Made by a program: the position numbers and the translations under genes
Assembly (NCBI GenBank): GCA_018814305.1
Contig: JAHJAA010000091.1
Location: forward strand, 1 to 64,000
DNA: 64,000 nt
Direction: 5' to 3'
Source of the DNA: Pseudomonadota bacterium
Lineage (GTDB): Bacteria > Desulfobacterota > Desulfobulbia > Desulfobulbales > JAGXFP01
The notes under the pieces: generated by a model
Seen by the model: the letters and a program-made list of their open reading frames with translations, nothing else
Database searches by the model: none
What the model was told of the DNA's origin: nothing
In this document: piece after piece, positions 26,491-36,141 of the stretch
Position numbering within the stretch: position 1 is the stretch's first letter
Layout of the letters: every line of letters begins with the position of its first letter

Positions 26491-29400
26491 ATGGCAGAGA
26501 ACGGGATGCAGCAGGCTTCGGTCGGGACGGTTGTGGTTGCCTCGGGGGCGGTATTTATTGAAAACGCCTCCGGTGAAATGAAGGCTCTTGCCCTGGGAAA
26601 TCCGGTTTTTCGGGATAGTGTCGTGGTGACTCACGCCGGGGGCCAGGTTGAGATCAAATTTAATGACGGCACCGTGCTTTCTCAAGGGTCCGATAGCCGG
26701 ATGACCGTGGATGATTATGTCTTCGAGCCGGAAGGTGGCTCCCCCTCCAATCTGCTTTTTCAAATGAGCCAGGGGGCCTTTCGGGTGATCACCGGGAAGA
26801 TCGCCGAGCAGAATCCGGAAAATTTCAATGTCAAAACCCCGCTCTCCACCATCGGGATCCGGGGGACCGATTTCAGTATTGAAACCGGGCCTGACGGGGA
26901 TCTGATTTTGGTCGGCAAGATTTCCGAAAATCACATTCTGGTGGTTGAGGACCTGTTTGGCACGGTTCGGTTTATCAATTTCGGCGGCATGCAGGTCATT
27001 GTTGATGATACGGATGGCATCCAGGAAGTCCGGGAGGCAACCCCGGAAGAAATCGACCGGATCCAATCTCAGGTGCCGATCAGTGCCTTTATTCCTTCCG
27101 ACTCAAGTGATGACGACAGCGGTACGACTGGTGACCATAGTGAATTCAATTTCAACGGTCAGGGTGAAGAGGCTTTTACCGACAACTGGCAGGATTTGAA
27201 CGGTGATTTCAGTCTGAATGCTCTGGTTGGGGACAACAATGACCCGTTCAACAATTTTGATGGTCGGGTGGATGGGTACAATCCCTTCGGAAATGAGCCT
27301 TACCTGGACGATTTTATTATCGCGGATGACCGACCGGAGGGTTTACTTCCAACAGGTGACGACTGGCTGCCTGAGTCGGAGGTGGTTGACCTGGTTATGG
27401 CCGGTGGCGACCAGGATGATATTCTGACCGGCGGAGCCGGCAACGACTTGATTACCGGTGGAGGGGGAAATGATCTTTTGACCGGCGGGGACGGCAATGA
27501 CCTGCTCGATGGCCAGGACGGAGATGACCATTTGAGCGGGGGCTCCGGTGATGACGTGCTTCGGGGGGGAGGCGGCGCCGATTGGCTGGAAGGCGGCGAC
27601 GGCAATGACTCCCTAGTGATCTGGGGTGTTTTTGGCTCGGGTGTCTACAGCGGTCAGGACGTGGGGCGCGGTGATCTTATTCTTGGTAATCAGTTCAGTC
27701 ACCTGGCTCCGGGAGAAAGGGTTGATGGCGGGAGTGGATATGACACCTTGGTCACTTATGGCACCACTAATTATGCCAACACCACCCTTCTTGATATTGA
27801 GGCGGTGGAGATGCACTCCGACACTACCTTTGACGTAAACCAACTGAATGCCGCCGGGGTCGAGGTGATCTATGGTGAGGGGGGGGCGATCCTCCGATTT
27901 ACCGGCAGCGGCACTGTTGACCTCTCGGGGATCGATATGTCCGGGGTCGCCGTGCTCGATATCGGTCCCGATGTAACCGTCCTGGTGTCCCAGGCCAATC
28001 TGGATGGGCTGACCACGATCACCGGTAGCGGTCATCTGATGCCTGGTCCTGGGATTTTCACCCTGGATTTTTCGGGTCTGACCATCGACGGGGCCATCGA
28101 CACCTTTGAGAATGACGCGCCCTACGATATCACGATCTCCCAGACCACCGTGGCGGAAAACACCCCGGGAGCCCTTGGCGGCTCCTTGAGCGGTCTTGAT
28201 CCCGACGACGGCGACAGTCATACCTTCACCTTGATCAACAACGCCGGCCTGTTCGAACTGGTCGGGAATCAATTGAAGCTGATGGATGGGGTTTCGCTTG
28301 ATTACGAGAATCCGCCGGCCAACCTTACCATCACGGTTGAAGTGAAGGATCAGGATGGGGCGAGTTTTTCCCGGGATATTACCCTTGATATCGTTGACAC
28401 CAACGATCCTCCCACCGAGATACTGCTCTCCAATGTATCGGTGGGCGAAAACAGTCCCGGGGCGGTGGTTGGTCAACTGGATGCGGTGGATCAGAACGCC
28501 TCCGACACCCATACCTTTACCATCATCTCCGGGGGTAGCGACTTTGAGATTGTCGGCGATCAGCTTCAGTTGAAGGATGGGGTTTCCCTGGATTTTGAGA
28601 ACCCGCCGGGGGATCTGGATATCGTGGTTGAGGCCACCGACCCCTTCGGCGAATCAGTCCAGCAGACCGTGACGGTAGCGGTGGAAGACTTGAACGATGC
28701 CCCCACCTCACTCCTCCTTGATAATTCAAGCGTCAACGAAAACCAAGCCGGAGCCGTGATCGGTAATCTGACCACGATGGACGAGGATGCGGTGGACAGT
28801 CACTCCTATTCCATCGTTTCCGGCGATAGTGCGTTTGAGATTGTCGGCGATCAGTTGAAGCTTAAAGATGGCGTTACCCTGGATTATGAAAATCAACCGG
28901 CCAATCTTGATCTGGTGATCCAATCAACCGATTCCGGCGGCGAGTCGGTCCAACAGACCGTTACGGTTTCGGTGAACGATACCAATGATGCACCCACCAG
29001 CTTGTCCCTTGATCACCAGAGTGTCACTGAGAATGTGGCCGGGGCGGTGGTGGGAACCCTCTCCACCATGGATCCGGATGCGGTGGACCACCATACCTAT
29101 TCAATTGTCTCCGGCGGCAGCAATTTCGAAATCGTCGGCGATCACCTGCAACTTAAGACCGGGGTCTCCCTGGACTATGAGCTTCCACCCCAGGATCTGA
29201 CCATGATCATTTCCTCCACCGATCAGGGCGGAGCCAGGGTGGAGCAAAGTTTCACCGTGGATATTCTTGATGTTTACGAGGCCCCGGTCACTCCACCTCC
29301 GCCCATCATCCCCCCTCCACCCGCCAATAATGCCCCAACGGCAGTTGGCGACTCGGTGTCAACTTTGGCCGGGACCCCACTTTTGGCAATCAATGTCCTG

Positions 29401-30429
29401 GGTAATGATTCTGACCCTGATGGTGATATCATCAACGTCAGCGGGGTCAATACCACCGGGACCCTGGGAACCGTGGCCCAGGTCGGTAATACCTTTAACT
29501 ATGATGGTTCCACCGCCTTTTTTACCCTGGCTTCAGGAAGTACGGCGGTGGACACCTTCACCTATACCATTGTCGACGTTGGAGGTCTCACTTCTACTTC
29601 TACAGTTTCGGTAACCGTGACCGGTGAAGCCCTTTACGGGACTGCCGGCCCGGACAACCTGACCGGAACGGCTGCCAATAACTATATTGATGGATTGGCC
29701 GGCAACGACTTCCTTGATGGGGGGCTTGGCGCCGATACCTTGCAGGGCGGGGCCGGCAATGATCTCCTGAACGGGAGCGATGGGAACGATACCCTCATGG
29801 GCGGTTCCGGGAGTGATTATCTGCAAGGAAGTCTTGGTAACGATTCACTGACCGGCGGCTTGGGTAAGGATATCTTTGCCTTTGCCGAGCTGGGCTCGGG
29901 CAATGCCGATGTAATCAACGATTTTTACATCAACAGCGCCACCTACACGACAAATACTCCCACCGCCTCATCATGGGCCTGGGGAGGGGCCACCTTGTTT
30001 AATGATCGAATTTCTATTTTGAGTGATTTGACGGGAAATCAACTTTCCCACACTACCGGACCGGGGGGGGCGTTAAAAACCGGGGTGGTGCTGACTTTTA
30101 CCACAATTGCGAGTAATGGATTTATGACCGTCCCGGTCAATATGCCGGTCACGATGATACAGTATACATATGGCACTGCTATTACCCCGGGAATATTCAG
30201 TAATCCTAAGACGTTTTCAACCACAGTTAACTTTACCACCGGGACGATCCCCTCTACGGTGGTCCAGTTCACCACCTCCCATCCCTATGTCGCTTACAAC
30301 AGCGCTGACGGCAAATTATATTATGATTCGGACGGCGGTATGTTGAATCTCAGTGCCACGGTTGCAACCTTGATGACCACAGGTGGCGGCCATCCCTCAG
30401 GAGTGGGCTTGAACTTTGCCATCGTCTGA
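26491..30429 (+). CDS. Large FecR/cadherin/RTX type I secreted adhesin
   Basis: A 1312-residue protein without an N-terminal signal peptide. Residues about 25-135 are a FecR domain (VTHAGGQVEIKFNDGTVL, TPLSTIGIRGTDFSIE). RTX nonapeptides (GGxGNDxL) run at about 303-375 and again at about 1047-1130; between are four cadherin-like repeats of about 98 residues (starting near 547, 643, 742 and 837), a PPPPIIPPPP linker (about 935-948) and a Cadherin/Ig-like domain ending near 1045. The C-terminal 180 residues, hydrophobic and Thr/Val-rich, fit a non-cleaved type I signal. Calcium-dependent folding outside the cell is expected. A GGAGG precedes the ATG. FecR at the front of an RTX adhesin is unusual and may anchor it. 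Confidence 0.9.
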   Translation: MAENGMQQASVGTVVVASGAVFIENASGEMKALALGNPVFRDSVVVTHAGGQVEIKFNDGTVLSQGSDSRMTVDDYVFEPEGGSPSNLLFQMSQGAFRVITGKIAEQNPENFNVKTPLSTIGIRGTDFSIETGPDGDLILVGKISENHILVVEDLFGTVRFINFGGMQVIVDDTDGIQEVREATPEEIDRIQSQVPISAFIPSDSSDDDSGTTGDHSEFNFNGQGEEAFTDNWQDLNGDFSLNALVGDNNDPFNNFDGRVDGYNPFGNEPYLDDFIIADDRPEGLLPTGDDWLPESEVVDLVMAGGDQDDILTGGAGNDLITGGGGNDLLTGGDGNDLLDGQDGDDHLSGGSGDDVLRGGGGADWLEGGDGNDSLVIWGVFGSGVYSGQDVGRGDLILGNQFSHLAPGERVDGGSGYDTLVTYGTTNYANTTLLDIEAVEMHSDTTFDVNQLNAAGVEVIYGEGGAILRFTGSGTVDLSGIDMSGVAVLDIGPDVTVLVSQANLDGLTTITGSGHLMPGPGIFTLDFSGLTIDGAIDTFENDAPYDITISQTTVAENTPGALGGSLSGLDPDDGDSHTFTLINNAGLFELVGNQLKLMDGVSLDYENPPANLTITVEVKDQDGASFSRDITLDIVDTNDPPTEILLSNVSVGENSPGAVVGQLDAVDQNASDTHTFTIISGGSDFEIVGDQLQLKDGVSLDFENPPGDLDIVVEATDPFGESVQQTVTVAVEDLNDAPTSLLLDNSSVNENQAGAVIGNLTTMDEDAVDSHSYSIVSGDSAFEIVGDQLKLKDGVTLDYENQPANLDLVIQSTDSGGESVQQTVTVSVNDTNDAPTSLSLDHQSVTENVAGAVVGTLSTMDPDAVDHHTYSIVSGGSNFEIVGDHLQLKTGVSLDYELPPQDLTMIISSTDQGGARVEQSFTVDILDVYEAPVTPPPPIIPPPPANNAPTAVGDSVSTLAGTPLLAINVLGNDSDPDGDIINVSGVNTTGTLGTVAQVGNTFNYDGSTAFFTLASGSTAVDTFTYTIVDVGGLTSTSTVSVTVTGEALYGTAGPDNLTGTAANNYIDGLAGNDFLDGGLGADTLQGGAGNDLLNGSDGNDTLMGGSGSDYLQGSLGNDSLTGGLGKDIFAFAELGSGNADVINDFYINSATYTTNTPTASSWAWGGATLFNDRISILSDLTGNQLSHTTGPGGALKTGVVLTFTTIASNGFMTVPVNMPVTMIQYTYGTAITPGIFSNPKTFSTTVNFTTGTIPSTVVQFTTSHPYVAYNSADGKLYYDSDGGMLNLSATVATLMTTGGGHPSGVGLNFAIV

Positions 30430-30735
30430 CCAGAGGAGTGGTGGAGGCGGGTTGGTAACAGTAGAACAGTCAGTTTCTTTTGGTGGAACGAGTAATTTGC
30501 GGGAGAGGGCTCCGGTGACCCTGTACCCAAGATGTTATGAGAATGATGACCTCCCTTGAACAATTGCGGACAAAACCCGCCCTGACTTTGTTGGCAACAA
30601 AGGGGCAGATCCCGCAGGCAAGAGGTTTGATTTTATCCAACGTAATCAGCAATTCCGATCATTTATCGTGGGGATGGTTCCCTGTTACGACGAGTCTCAT
30701 CAGTTGATAACGGTCATCCTCCTGATTTCCTAGCC
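30430..30735 (+). other. Intergenic stretch with a doubtful 56-codon frame
   Basis: Between the adhesin and the TPR-sulfotransferase gene. An open frame from ATG 30537 to TGA 30707 (beginning MRMMTSLEQLRTKPALTLLA) has no clear ribosome site and no family I recognise, so I do not call it. No terminator hairpin is evident. Confidence 0.4.
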
Positions 30736-32928
30736 ATGCCGATTGATTCATTCTTCCAGATCAGAGCTCAGGTTGTCCGGGGTGATGTTGCCGGTGGCCG
30801 GGATGCACTTTACGCCTTGCTCAAATCGAATCCCGATCTGAGTGAAGAGCCTTCGTTTCAGGCCCTGCTGGGCTTTGCCTTACTTCGGAATGACGAACGG
30901 GATCCCGGCTGTGAATTGATGAGCCGAGCCCGACAAACCCCTCCCACTGATCCCTCCGGTTTAGCCGATCTCGGTGGCGGACTTTATCTCCTTGGGAAAT
31001 TTCGCAAGGCCCATGAATTCCTGACCCGAGCTGCAACCATGGTAGGGGCCGACGCCACTGTTTTCAGCCGTTTGGCCTTGGTAGAGCTTGCCCGGGGAGA
31101 GCTGGAGGTGGCGGAATCCCATTTACAAAAGGCAGTTGAACTTGACCCGGATCATCCCGGTCATTGGTTCAATCTTGCCAATCTTCACACCAATCGCGGC
31201 CATTTTGAACTGGCCCTCAGTCATGTTAGGGAGGCCCTGCAACGTGACCCGGCCATGGATAAGGCCCGGACCCTGCGCAATCAGCTCCTGGTCGGACTTG
31301 ATCAGGCAGCAGAGTTGATCGAGGAACTGGAAGCGCAATTGAAGGAAGCTCCTGATTCCATTGACCTTCGGCAGCAGTTGGCCGAGCTCTTGGATGCAGA
31401 TGGCCGTTATCCTGAGGCCTTGTCCCATTTGCGGGAAGCAATGGACCGCGACCCGAATAATGTTGCCCTGTTCCTTCAAATGGCCCGTTTGCACTCCAGT
31501 CGCCTCCGCCATCGGCTGGCGATCAAGGTCTTGATGCAGGCGGAGGAACTTGAGCCGGACAATCCAGACATTCAGGCCATGCTGGCCCGAAACCTGACCG
31601 AGGCCGGTGACCTTGAGCGGGCCGCCGATATTGCCCAGGAGTTGCTGAGTAAAAATCCCCAGGGATATCAGGCCTTGCTTACCAGTGCTCTGGTGAGGAT
31701 CGCGGCCGATGACGGAATTGGAGCGGAAGAGGAACTGCGCCTGGCCATTGAACTTCGTCCAGATGGTGTCGAGGCCTATTGTAATCTGGCCCATCTCTTG
31801 ATCCAGAATGGTCGGTTGGATGAGGCGGTTACTTTGTATAAAAAGGCAGCCGCCTTGAATCCCACCGTCCTAGCCAATTTGATTGAAGCTCGTTCCTATC
31901 CCGATGATCCGCGGGTGGTCGAGCTGATGCGGAAGATGGCGGATAATCCTCTATTGCCGAAGGGGCCACGGATTGCCATGTCCTTTGCCTTAACCAAGCT
32001 CTTTGATCAGCAGCGGGATTACGAAAGGGCCTTTCACTATGCCGGGCAGGCCAATGAGTTCTCCGGCAAGACGATTGTTCACCGGGGGAATTTTCATCAT
32101 CGGCTGGTGAGGCTTCTAGAGCAACATTTTACTCCCGAGTATCATGGCCGGTTACGGGGCGTCGGTTCTCGGTCGGAGCGCCCGGTATTCGTGGTCGGCA
32201 TGCCCCGTTCCGGAACGACTTTGACCGAACAGATGCTTTGCACACACCCGGAGGTGTTCGGGGCCGGGGAACTGGGCTATATCCCGACCATCACCCGTTT
32301 GATGCCCAAGGTTGTCGCAAAAAAAGTGCCCTATCCGTTCTGCCTGGGTGGGTTGCAACGGTGGATGCTTGCCCATGCCGCCTCCAACTATCTGCAGAAG
32401 ATTGACAAGTTGGACCATACTGCCAGTCGGGTGGTTGATAAGATGCCCCATAATTTCTTGAATCTGGGCTTGATCAACCTGATCTTCCCCCGGGCGCGGA
32501 TAATCCATGTGCAGCGGGATCTTCGGGATGTGGCTATCTCAAATTATTTCACCAACTTCAAGCACAAGCATGGTGGGATGAGCTATGCCTTCGATCTCAA
32601 AAATATCGGGCGTGAACTAAACGATTACCGACTGGTCATGGATCACTGGCGAGAAATTCTGCCTCCCGGGGTGATGCTTGAGTTCCATTACGAGGATCTG
32701 GTGGAAGATCCGGAAAGAATCGGCCGGCAGTTGATTGAGTTCATCGGTCTGGATTGGGACCCGGCCATGCTCGACTTTCACCGGACCGAGCGGCCGATCA
32801 AAACCGCCAGTGTCTGGCAGGTTCGCCAGCCCCTCTACAAAAGTTCTAAAGAACGGTGGCGTAACTATGAACAGTTCCTGGCGCCCCTGGACGAGATTTT
32901 AGCTGAGTATCCCCCTCTGTTCGGCTAA
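30736..32928 (+). CDS. TPR-repeat sulfotransferase
   Basis: A 730-residue protein. Residues about 1-430 are tandem TPR repeats (for example DPDHPGHWFNLANLHTNRGH, DPNNVALFLQMARLHSSR), a protein-binding scaffold. From about 480 there is a sulfotransferase domain with the 5'-phosphosulfate loop RPVFVVGMPRSGTTLTEQM and the later IHVQRDLRDVAISNYF 3'-phosphate motif. The domain pair is that of bacterial TPR-sulfotransferases, some near tyrosylprotein sulfotransferases, which use PAPS. Its place inside a type I secretion locus suggests the adhesin (or a surface polymer) is the substrate, which would need to happen before export. No signal peptide, so cytoplasmic. Confidence 0.88.
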   Translation: MPIDSFFQIRAQVVRGDVAGGRDALYALLKSNPDLSEEPSFQALLGFALLRNDERDPGCELMSRARQTPPTDPSGLADLGGGLYLLGKFRKAHEFLTRAATMVGADATVFSRLALVELARGELEVAESHLQKAVELDPDHPGHWFNLANLHTNRGHFELALSHVREALQRDPAMDKARTLRNQLLVGLDQAAELIEELEAQLKEAPDSIDLRQQLAELLDADGRYPEALSHLREAMDRDPNNVALFLQMARLHSSRLRHRLAIKVLMQAEELEPDNPDIQAMLARNLTEAGDLERAADIAQELLSKNPQGYQALLTSALVRIAADDGIGAEEELRLAIELRPDGVEAYCNLAHLLIQNGRLDEAVTLYKKAAALNPTVLANLIEARSYPDDPRVVELMRKMADNPLLPKGPRIAMSFALTKLFDQQRDYERAFHYAGQANEFSGKTIVHRGNFHHRLVRLLEQHFTPEYHGRLRGVGSRSERPVFVVGMPRSGTTLTEQMLCTHPEVFGAGELGYIPTITRLMPKVVAKKVPYPFCLGGLQRWMLAHAASNYLQKIDKLDHTASRVVDKMPHNFLNLGLINLIFPRARIIHVQRDLRDVAISNYFTNFKHKHGGMSYAFDLKNIGRELNDYRLVMDHWREILPPGVMLEFHYEDLVEDPERIGRQLIEFIGLDWDPAMLDFHRTERPIKTASVWQVRQPLYKSSKERWRNYEQFLAPLDEILAEYPPLFG

Positions 32929-33024
32929 AAGGGTGTCAGTGTTTAAATCACTTAGCTCAATTGAATCCTTTTGAAAAACCTGAAAGTTCTTTGCAGGAAA
33001 ATGAATCTCTTGTAGAAAAAGGCC

Positions 33025-34728
33025 ATGAAAGAATTTTGGAGAAGACTCGCTCAGCGACCGTTGTTGACCTTTGAGGTTGTGCTGGCCACCTTGTTTATCA
33101 CCATCCTTTCCCTGGCCTCGCCGCTCTTTGTCATTCAGATCTTAAACCGCTTCGTTACCTATGGGTTCAGCGGAACCTTGATTACCCTGACTCTGGGGAT
33201 GTTGGTGGCGGTGGTCCTCCAGTTTGTGCTGCGGGTGATCAGGACTCGACTGGCCGCCCTGATCAGCATTCGACCGGACCTGAATCTGGCCCAGCGGTTA
33301 TTAAATACCTTGACTCGGTCCAAATCCCTCCCGCTCTCCAATATCCCGAAACCCCGCCTCCATGAAGTTGCCAATGCCCTGCAGCAGATCAGAAACGCCT
33401 ACAATGCCGCCGGAATCACGGCGATTCTCGATGCCCCCTTTGGTCTGCTCTTTGTGGGGGCGGCCTTCTATTTGAGTCCGGTTCTGGCCCTGATCTCCCT
33501 GGCTGGAATTGTCTTTAGTCTGGTTGCGGCCAGTATCGCCATGGTGTACTCCCGGCGGGTGGCTGAGCCGCTGCAGAATGCCGTCCTTGCCCATCGCGGG
33601 CAGATGATGTCCCTGGTGAACAGCCCTGACTCGGTTCGGGCCTTCCAGGGAGAGGCCTTTATCAAGCAATCCTGGGAGGATCAGGCCGGGCTCGTCTCCC
33701 GGTTGTTTCAACGGGACGCCGGGATTAAGGAGTTCAATCAGTCCCTGACCATGAGTTTGAATGTGTTGATGACCGTGGCCCTGTATGCGATAGGGGCCAT
33801 GCAGGTGGTTCGGGGTGAACTCTCGGTTGGAGGTCTGATCGGTGCCAATATCCTGGCAGGGCGGGCCTTTTCTTCCACCACCCGATTTGTCCAGACCGTC
33901 TATCTGATCAATAAGGCCGAGCGGGCCTTTGGTGAGCTGAAAAAAATATTCCGCTTGCCGGTGGAGCGGGGTGGTGGCACGACCCTGAGCGCCTATCGTG
34001 GCAATCTGGAAGTGAGTAATGTCTTCTTCGCCTACCCAGGGAATCCGGTTTCTCTCTTTGAGCGGGTGCAGTTCCGGTTGCAGGGAGGGCAGAGTCTGGG
34101 AGTCATTGGGTATAATGGTTCAGGAAAGTCTACTCTGGCCCGTCTGCTGGTTGGATTAATCGAACCGGGGCGGGGCGAGGTTATGGTGGATGGGGTCAGT
34201 CTGAGGCAAGTCGCCCCCCATTGGTGGCGGAAGCAGATCTGTTACCTCCCCCAGGAACCTTCGTTTTTAAACGGGACAATCCGGGAGTGTATTACCATGG
34301 TCAATTCGGAAATTGATGATGGTGCCCTGGCTGAGATTGTCCGAATGTCCGGGCTCCGTTCCTTTCTTGATCGGAGTCCCAAGGGTATGGAGACCCCGGT
34401 TGTTAATGGCGGCAGTGAGCTGCCTGTGGGGATTCGGCGGCGGCTGGCTCTGGCCCGTTCCCTGGCCGTGGACGGCAAGTTGGTGATCTTTGATGAACCC
34501 ACCGAGGGGCTTGATGAAGAAGGGTGCCAGGCGGTCTATCAGGTCTTAAATCATCTGATCCGGTCAGGTAAGACCATTGTGGTGGTGAGCCGTGATCCGA
34601 AGATTTTAAAAGGGGTCGATTTTGTGCTGGACGTGGGGGTGAAACCGATTCCTCGTCTGATTGTGGCGAAAGGTCAGGGCTCGGGGCGGTTGGTCGAGCT
34701 GGATAAGAAAGCAACGGTGGTGGCATGA
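33025..34728 (+). CDS. Type I secretion ABC transporter (PrtD/LapB-like)
   Basis: A 567-residue exporter half-transporter with six membrane helices (about 1-300) and an ATPase domain. Walker A is GYNGSGKST, the Q-loop CYLPQEP is present, Walker B is LVIFDEPTEGLD and the H-loop region reads VVVSRDPK, where His is replaced. The ABC signature is not LSGGQ but GGSELPVGIRRRLALARSL, so it belongs to a divergent signature group. There is no C39 peptidase or CLD domain at the N-terminus. It overlaps the downstream adaptor gene by 4 bases (ATGA) and would drive export of the RTX adhesin through the TolC-like duct. Confidence 0.93.
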   Translation: MKEFWRRLAQRPLLTFEVVLATLFITILSLASPLFVIQILNRFVTYGFSGTLITLTLGMLVAVVLQFVLRVIRTRLAALISIRPDLNLAQRLLNTLTRSKSLPLSNIPKPRLHEVANALQQIRNAYNAAGITAILDAPFGLLFVGAAFYLSPVLALISLAGIVFSLVAASIAMVYSRRVAEPLQNAVLAHRGQMMSLVNSPDSVRAFQGEAFIKQSWEDQAGLVSRLFQRDAGIKEFNQSLTMSLNVLMTVALYAIGAMQVVRGELSVGGLIGANILAGRAFSSTTRFVQTVYLINKAERAFGELKKIFRLPVERGGGTTLSAYRGNLEVSNVFFAYPGNPVSLFERVQFRLQGGQSLGVIGYNGSGKSTLARLLVGLIEPGRGEVMVDGVSLRQVAPHWWRKQICYLPQEPSFLNGTIRECITMVNSEIDDGALAEIVRMSGLRSFLDRSPKGMETPVVNGGSELPVGIRRRLALARSLAVDGKLVIFDEPTEGLDEEGCQAVYQVLNHLIRSGKTIVVVSRDPKILKGVDFVLDVGVKPIPRLIVAKGQGSGRLVELDKKATVVA

Positions 34729-36035
34729 GCGACATACTCGAGATCAAATCACCGCAGCAGGTTATTGAGGAGGAGTCATCCCGGTGGAGCCATTTCTTTC
34801 TGGTGGCCTGTCTGGCCATGTGTTGCGGATTCCTTGGCTGGGCCTGGATCGGTAAACTCGATATTGTCAGCATGGCCGACGGGAGGGTGGTGCCAAGTTC
34901 CAAGGTCAAGGATATCCAGCATCTCGAGGGTGGAATCGTCGGTGAGATTCTGGTCCGGGAGGGAACCGAGGTTACGGCGGATCAGCCCTTGTTAATTCTG
35001 GAAGGGACGGCCAACGAGGCCAACGTTAAGGAAATTGAGATGCGGATTGTGGCCCTGAGAGTGGATATTGCCCGGCTCCAGGCCATGCTTGACGATCTTG
35101 CCAAGCCCGTTTTTCCCGAGGAACTGGTCAAGAGTCATGGCCGATTGATTGAGCAGGCCGCTGAACTTTTTGGTTTGCAGTTGACCAAGTTCAAGAGTGA
35201 TCAGGCCGGTCGGGAAGAGACCGTCAACCAGCGCCGGGAAGAGGTCAATGCCCTGGAAACCCGGATTGCCAATAATCAGATTAGCCTGGAGCTTTTACGG
35301 AAACAGATTGGGATAAGCGAAGAACTGCTCAAGGACCAGTTGGCCACCGAATACAAACACCTGAGTCTGCTGCGGGAAGAGGCCGGACTCAAAACCCGGC
35401 TCGATGAGGATCGCTCCATGCTGCGTAAGGGGTTGTCCCAGTTGGAGGAGGCCGAGGAGAGTTTGCGCTGGATTCGCTTATCCTTTCGGGAAAAGGTGGG
35501 CGAGGAGTTGAAGCTGGCCCGCCAGGAGTTGGGAGAGTTTGGTGAACGCCTTAAAAAATTCAAGGACAGCCAGCGAAGGACGGTTATTCGTTCCCCAGTG
35601 GCAGGGATTGTCAAAACCCTCTATGTTAACACCGTGGGCGGAGTGGTGGCCGCAGGGCAGATTGTCCTCTCCATCGTCCCTACTGATGATACCCTGGTGG
35701 TGGAGGCGCGACTGCCTGTCCAGGATATCGGCTATGTTCAGGAGGGACAGGAGGCGGTGGTCAAGCTTGCCTCCCATGATTCCAGACGGTTCGGGACCTT
35801 GAAGGGGATCGTGGTCGGGGTCAGTCCCGATGCGGTGACCACTTCCGATGGCCGGACCTTCTACCCGGTTCGGATCAAGACCGAGCGCGATCATTTTGCC
35901 TGGCGCGACGCCCGCTATCAACTGGTGCCGGGAATGCAGCTGTTGGCCTATATCCATACCGGAAAACGCACGGTCCTTGAGTATCTGCTCGATCCCTATG
36001 TTGATTCCATGGGCCAGGCCCTGCAAGAGCGATAA
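34725..36035 (+). CDS. HlyD-family type I secretion adaptor
   Basis: A 436-residue membrane fusion protein. One membrane helix (about 24-44), then a beta-barrel/lipoyl half (DGRVVPSSKVKDIQHLEGG, ILVREGTEVTADQPLL), a long coiled coil (about 105-280) that contacts the outer membrane duct, the second lipoyl half (RSPVAGIVKTLYVNTVGGVV) and the closing beta domain (PVQDIGYVQEGQEAVVKL). It bridges the inner membrane ABC protein and the TolC-like channel. The first gene of this pair overlaps it, so both are made together. Confidence 0.94.
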   Translation: MSDILEIKSPQQVIEEESSRWSHFFLVACLAMCCGFLGWAWIGKLDIVSMADGRVVPSSKVKDIQHLEGGIVGEILVREGTEVTADQPLLILEGTANEANVKEIEMRIVALRVDIARLQAMLDDLAKPVFPEELVKSHGRLIEQAAELFGLQLTKFKSDQAGREETVNQRREEVNALETRIANNQISLELLRKQIGISEELLKDQLATEYKHLSLLREEAGLKTRLDEDRSMLRKGLSQLEEAEESLRWIRLSFREKVGEELKLARQELGEFGERLKKFKDSQRRTVIRSPVAGIVKTLYVNTVGGVVAAGQIVLSIVPTDDTLVVEARLPVQDIGYVQEGQEAVVKLASHDSRRFGTLKGIVVGVSPDAVTTSDGRTFYPVRIKTERDHFAWRDARYQLVPGMQLLAYIHTGKRTVLEYLLDPYVDSMGQALQER

Positions 36036-36141
36036 TCGCTTAACCCTGGATTCTGGCGTTTATTCATGCCGGTAGTTCTCGATCACTTCTGCGGGCAATC
36101 TTTTTTTCGTTCGGTCCACCCGCCTCTCTGATTCATCTCCA

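Noticed and set aside
26332-28512. Long antisense frames opposite the RTX adhesin
   Set aside because: They mirror the repeat-rich coding strand; composition and no family match.
27400-29640. Tandem repeats as a possible CRISPR array
   Set aside because: The repeats are in-frame RTX nonapeptides and cadherin domains of a coding gene.
30537-30707. 56-codon open frame between adhesin and sulfotransferase genes
   Set aside because: No ribosome site or recognisable family; kept only as a note in the intergenic entry.
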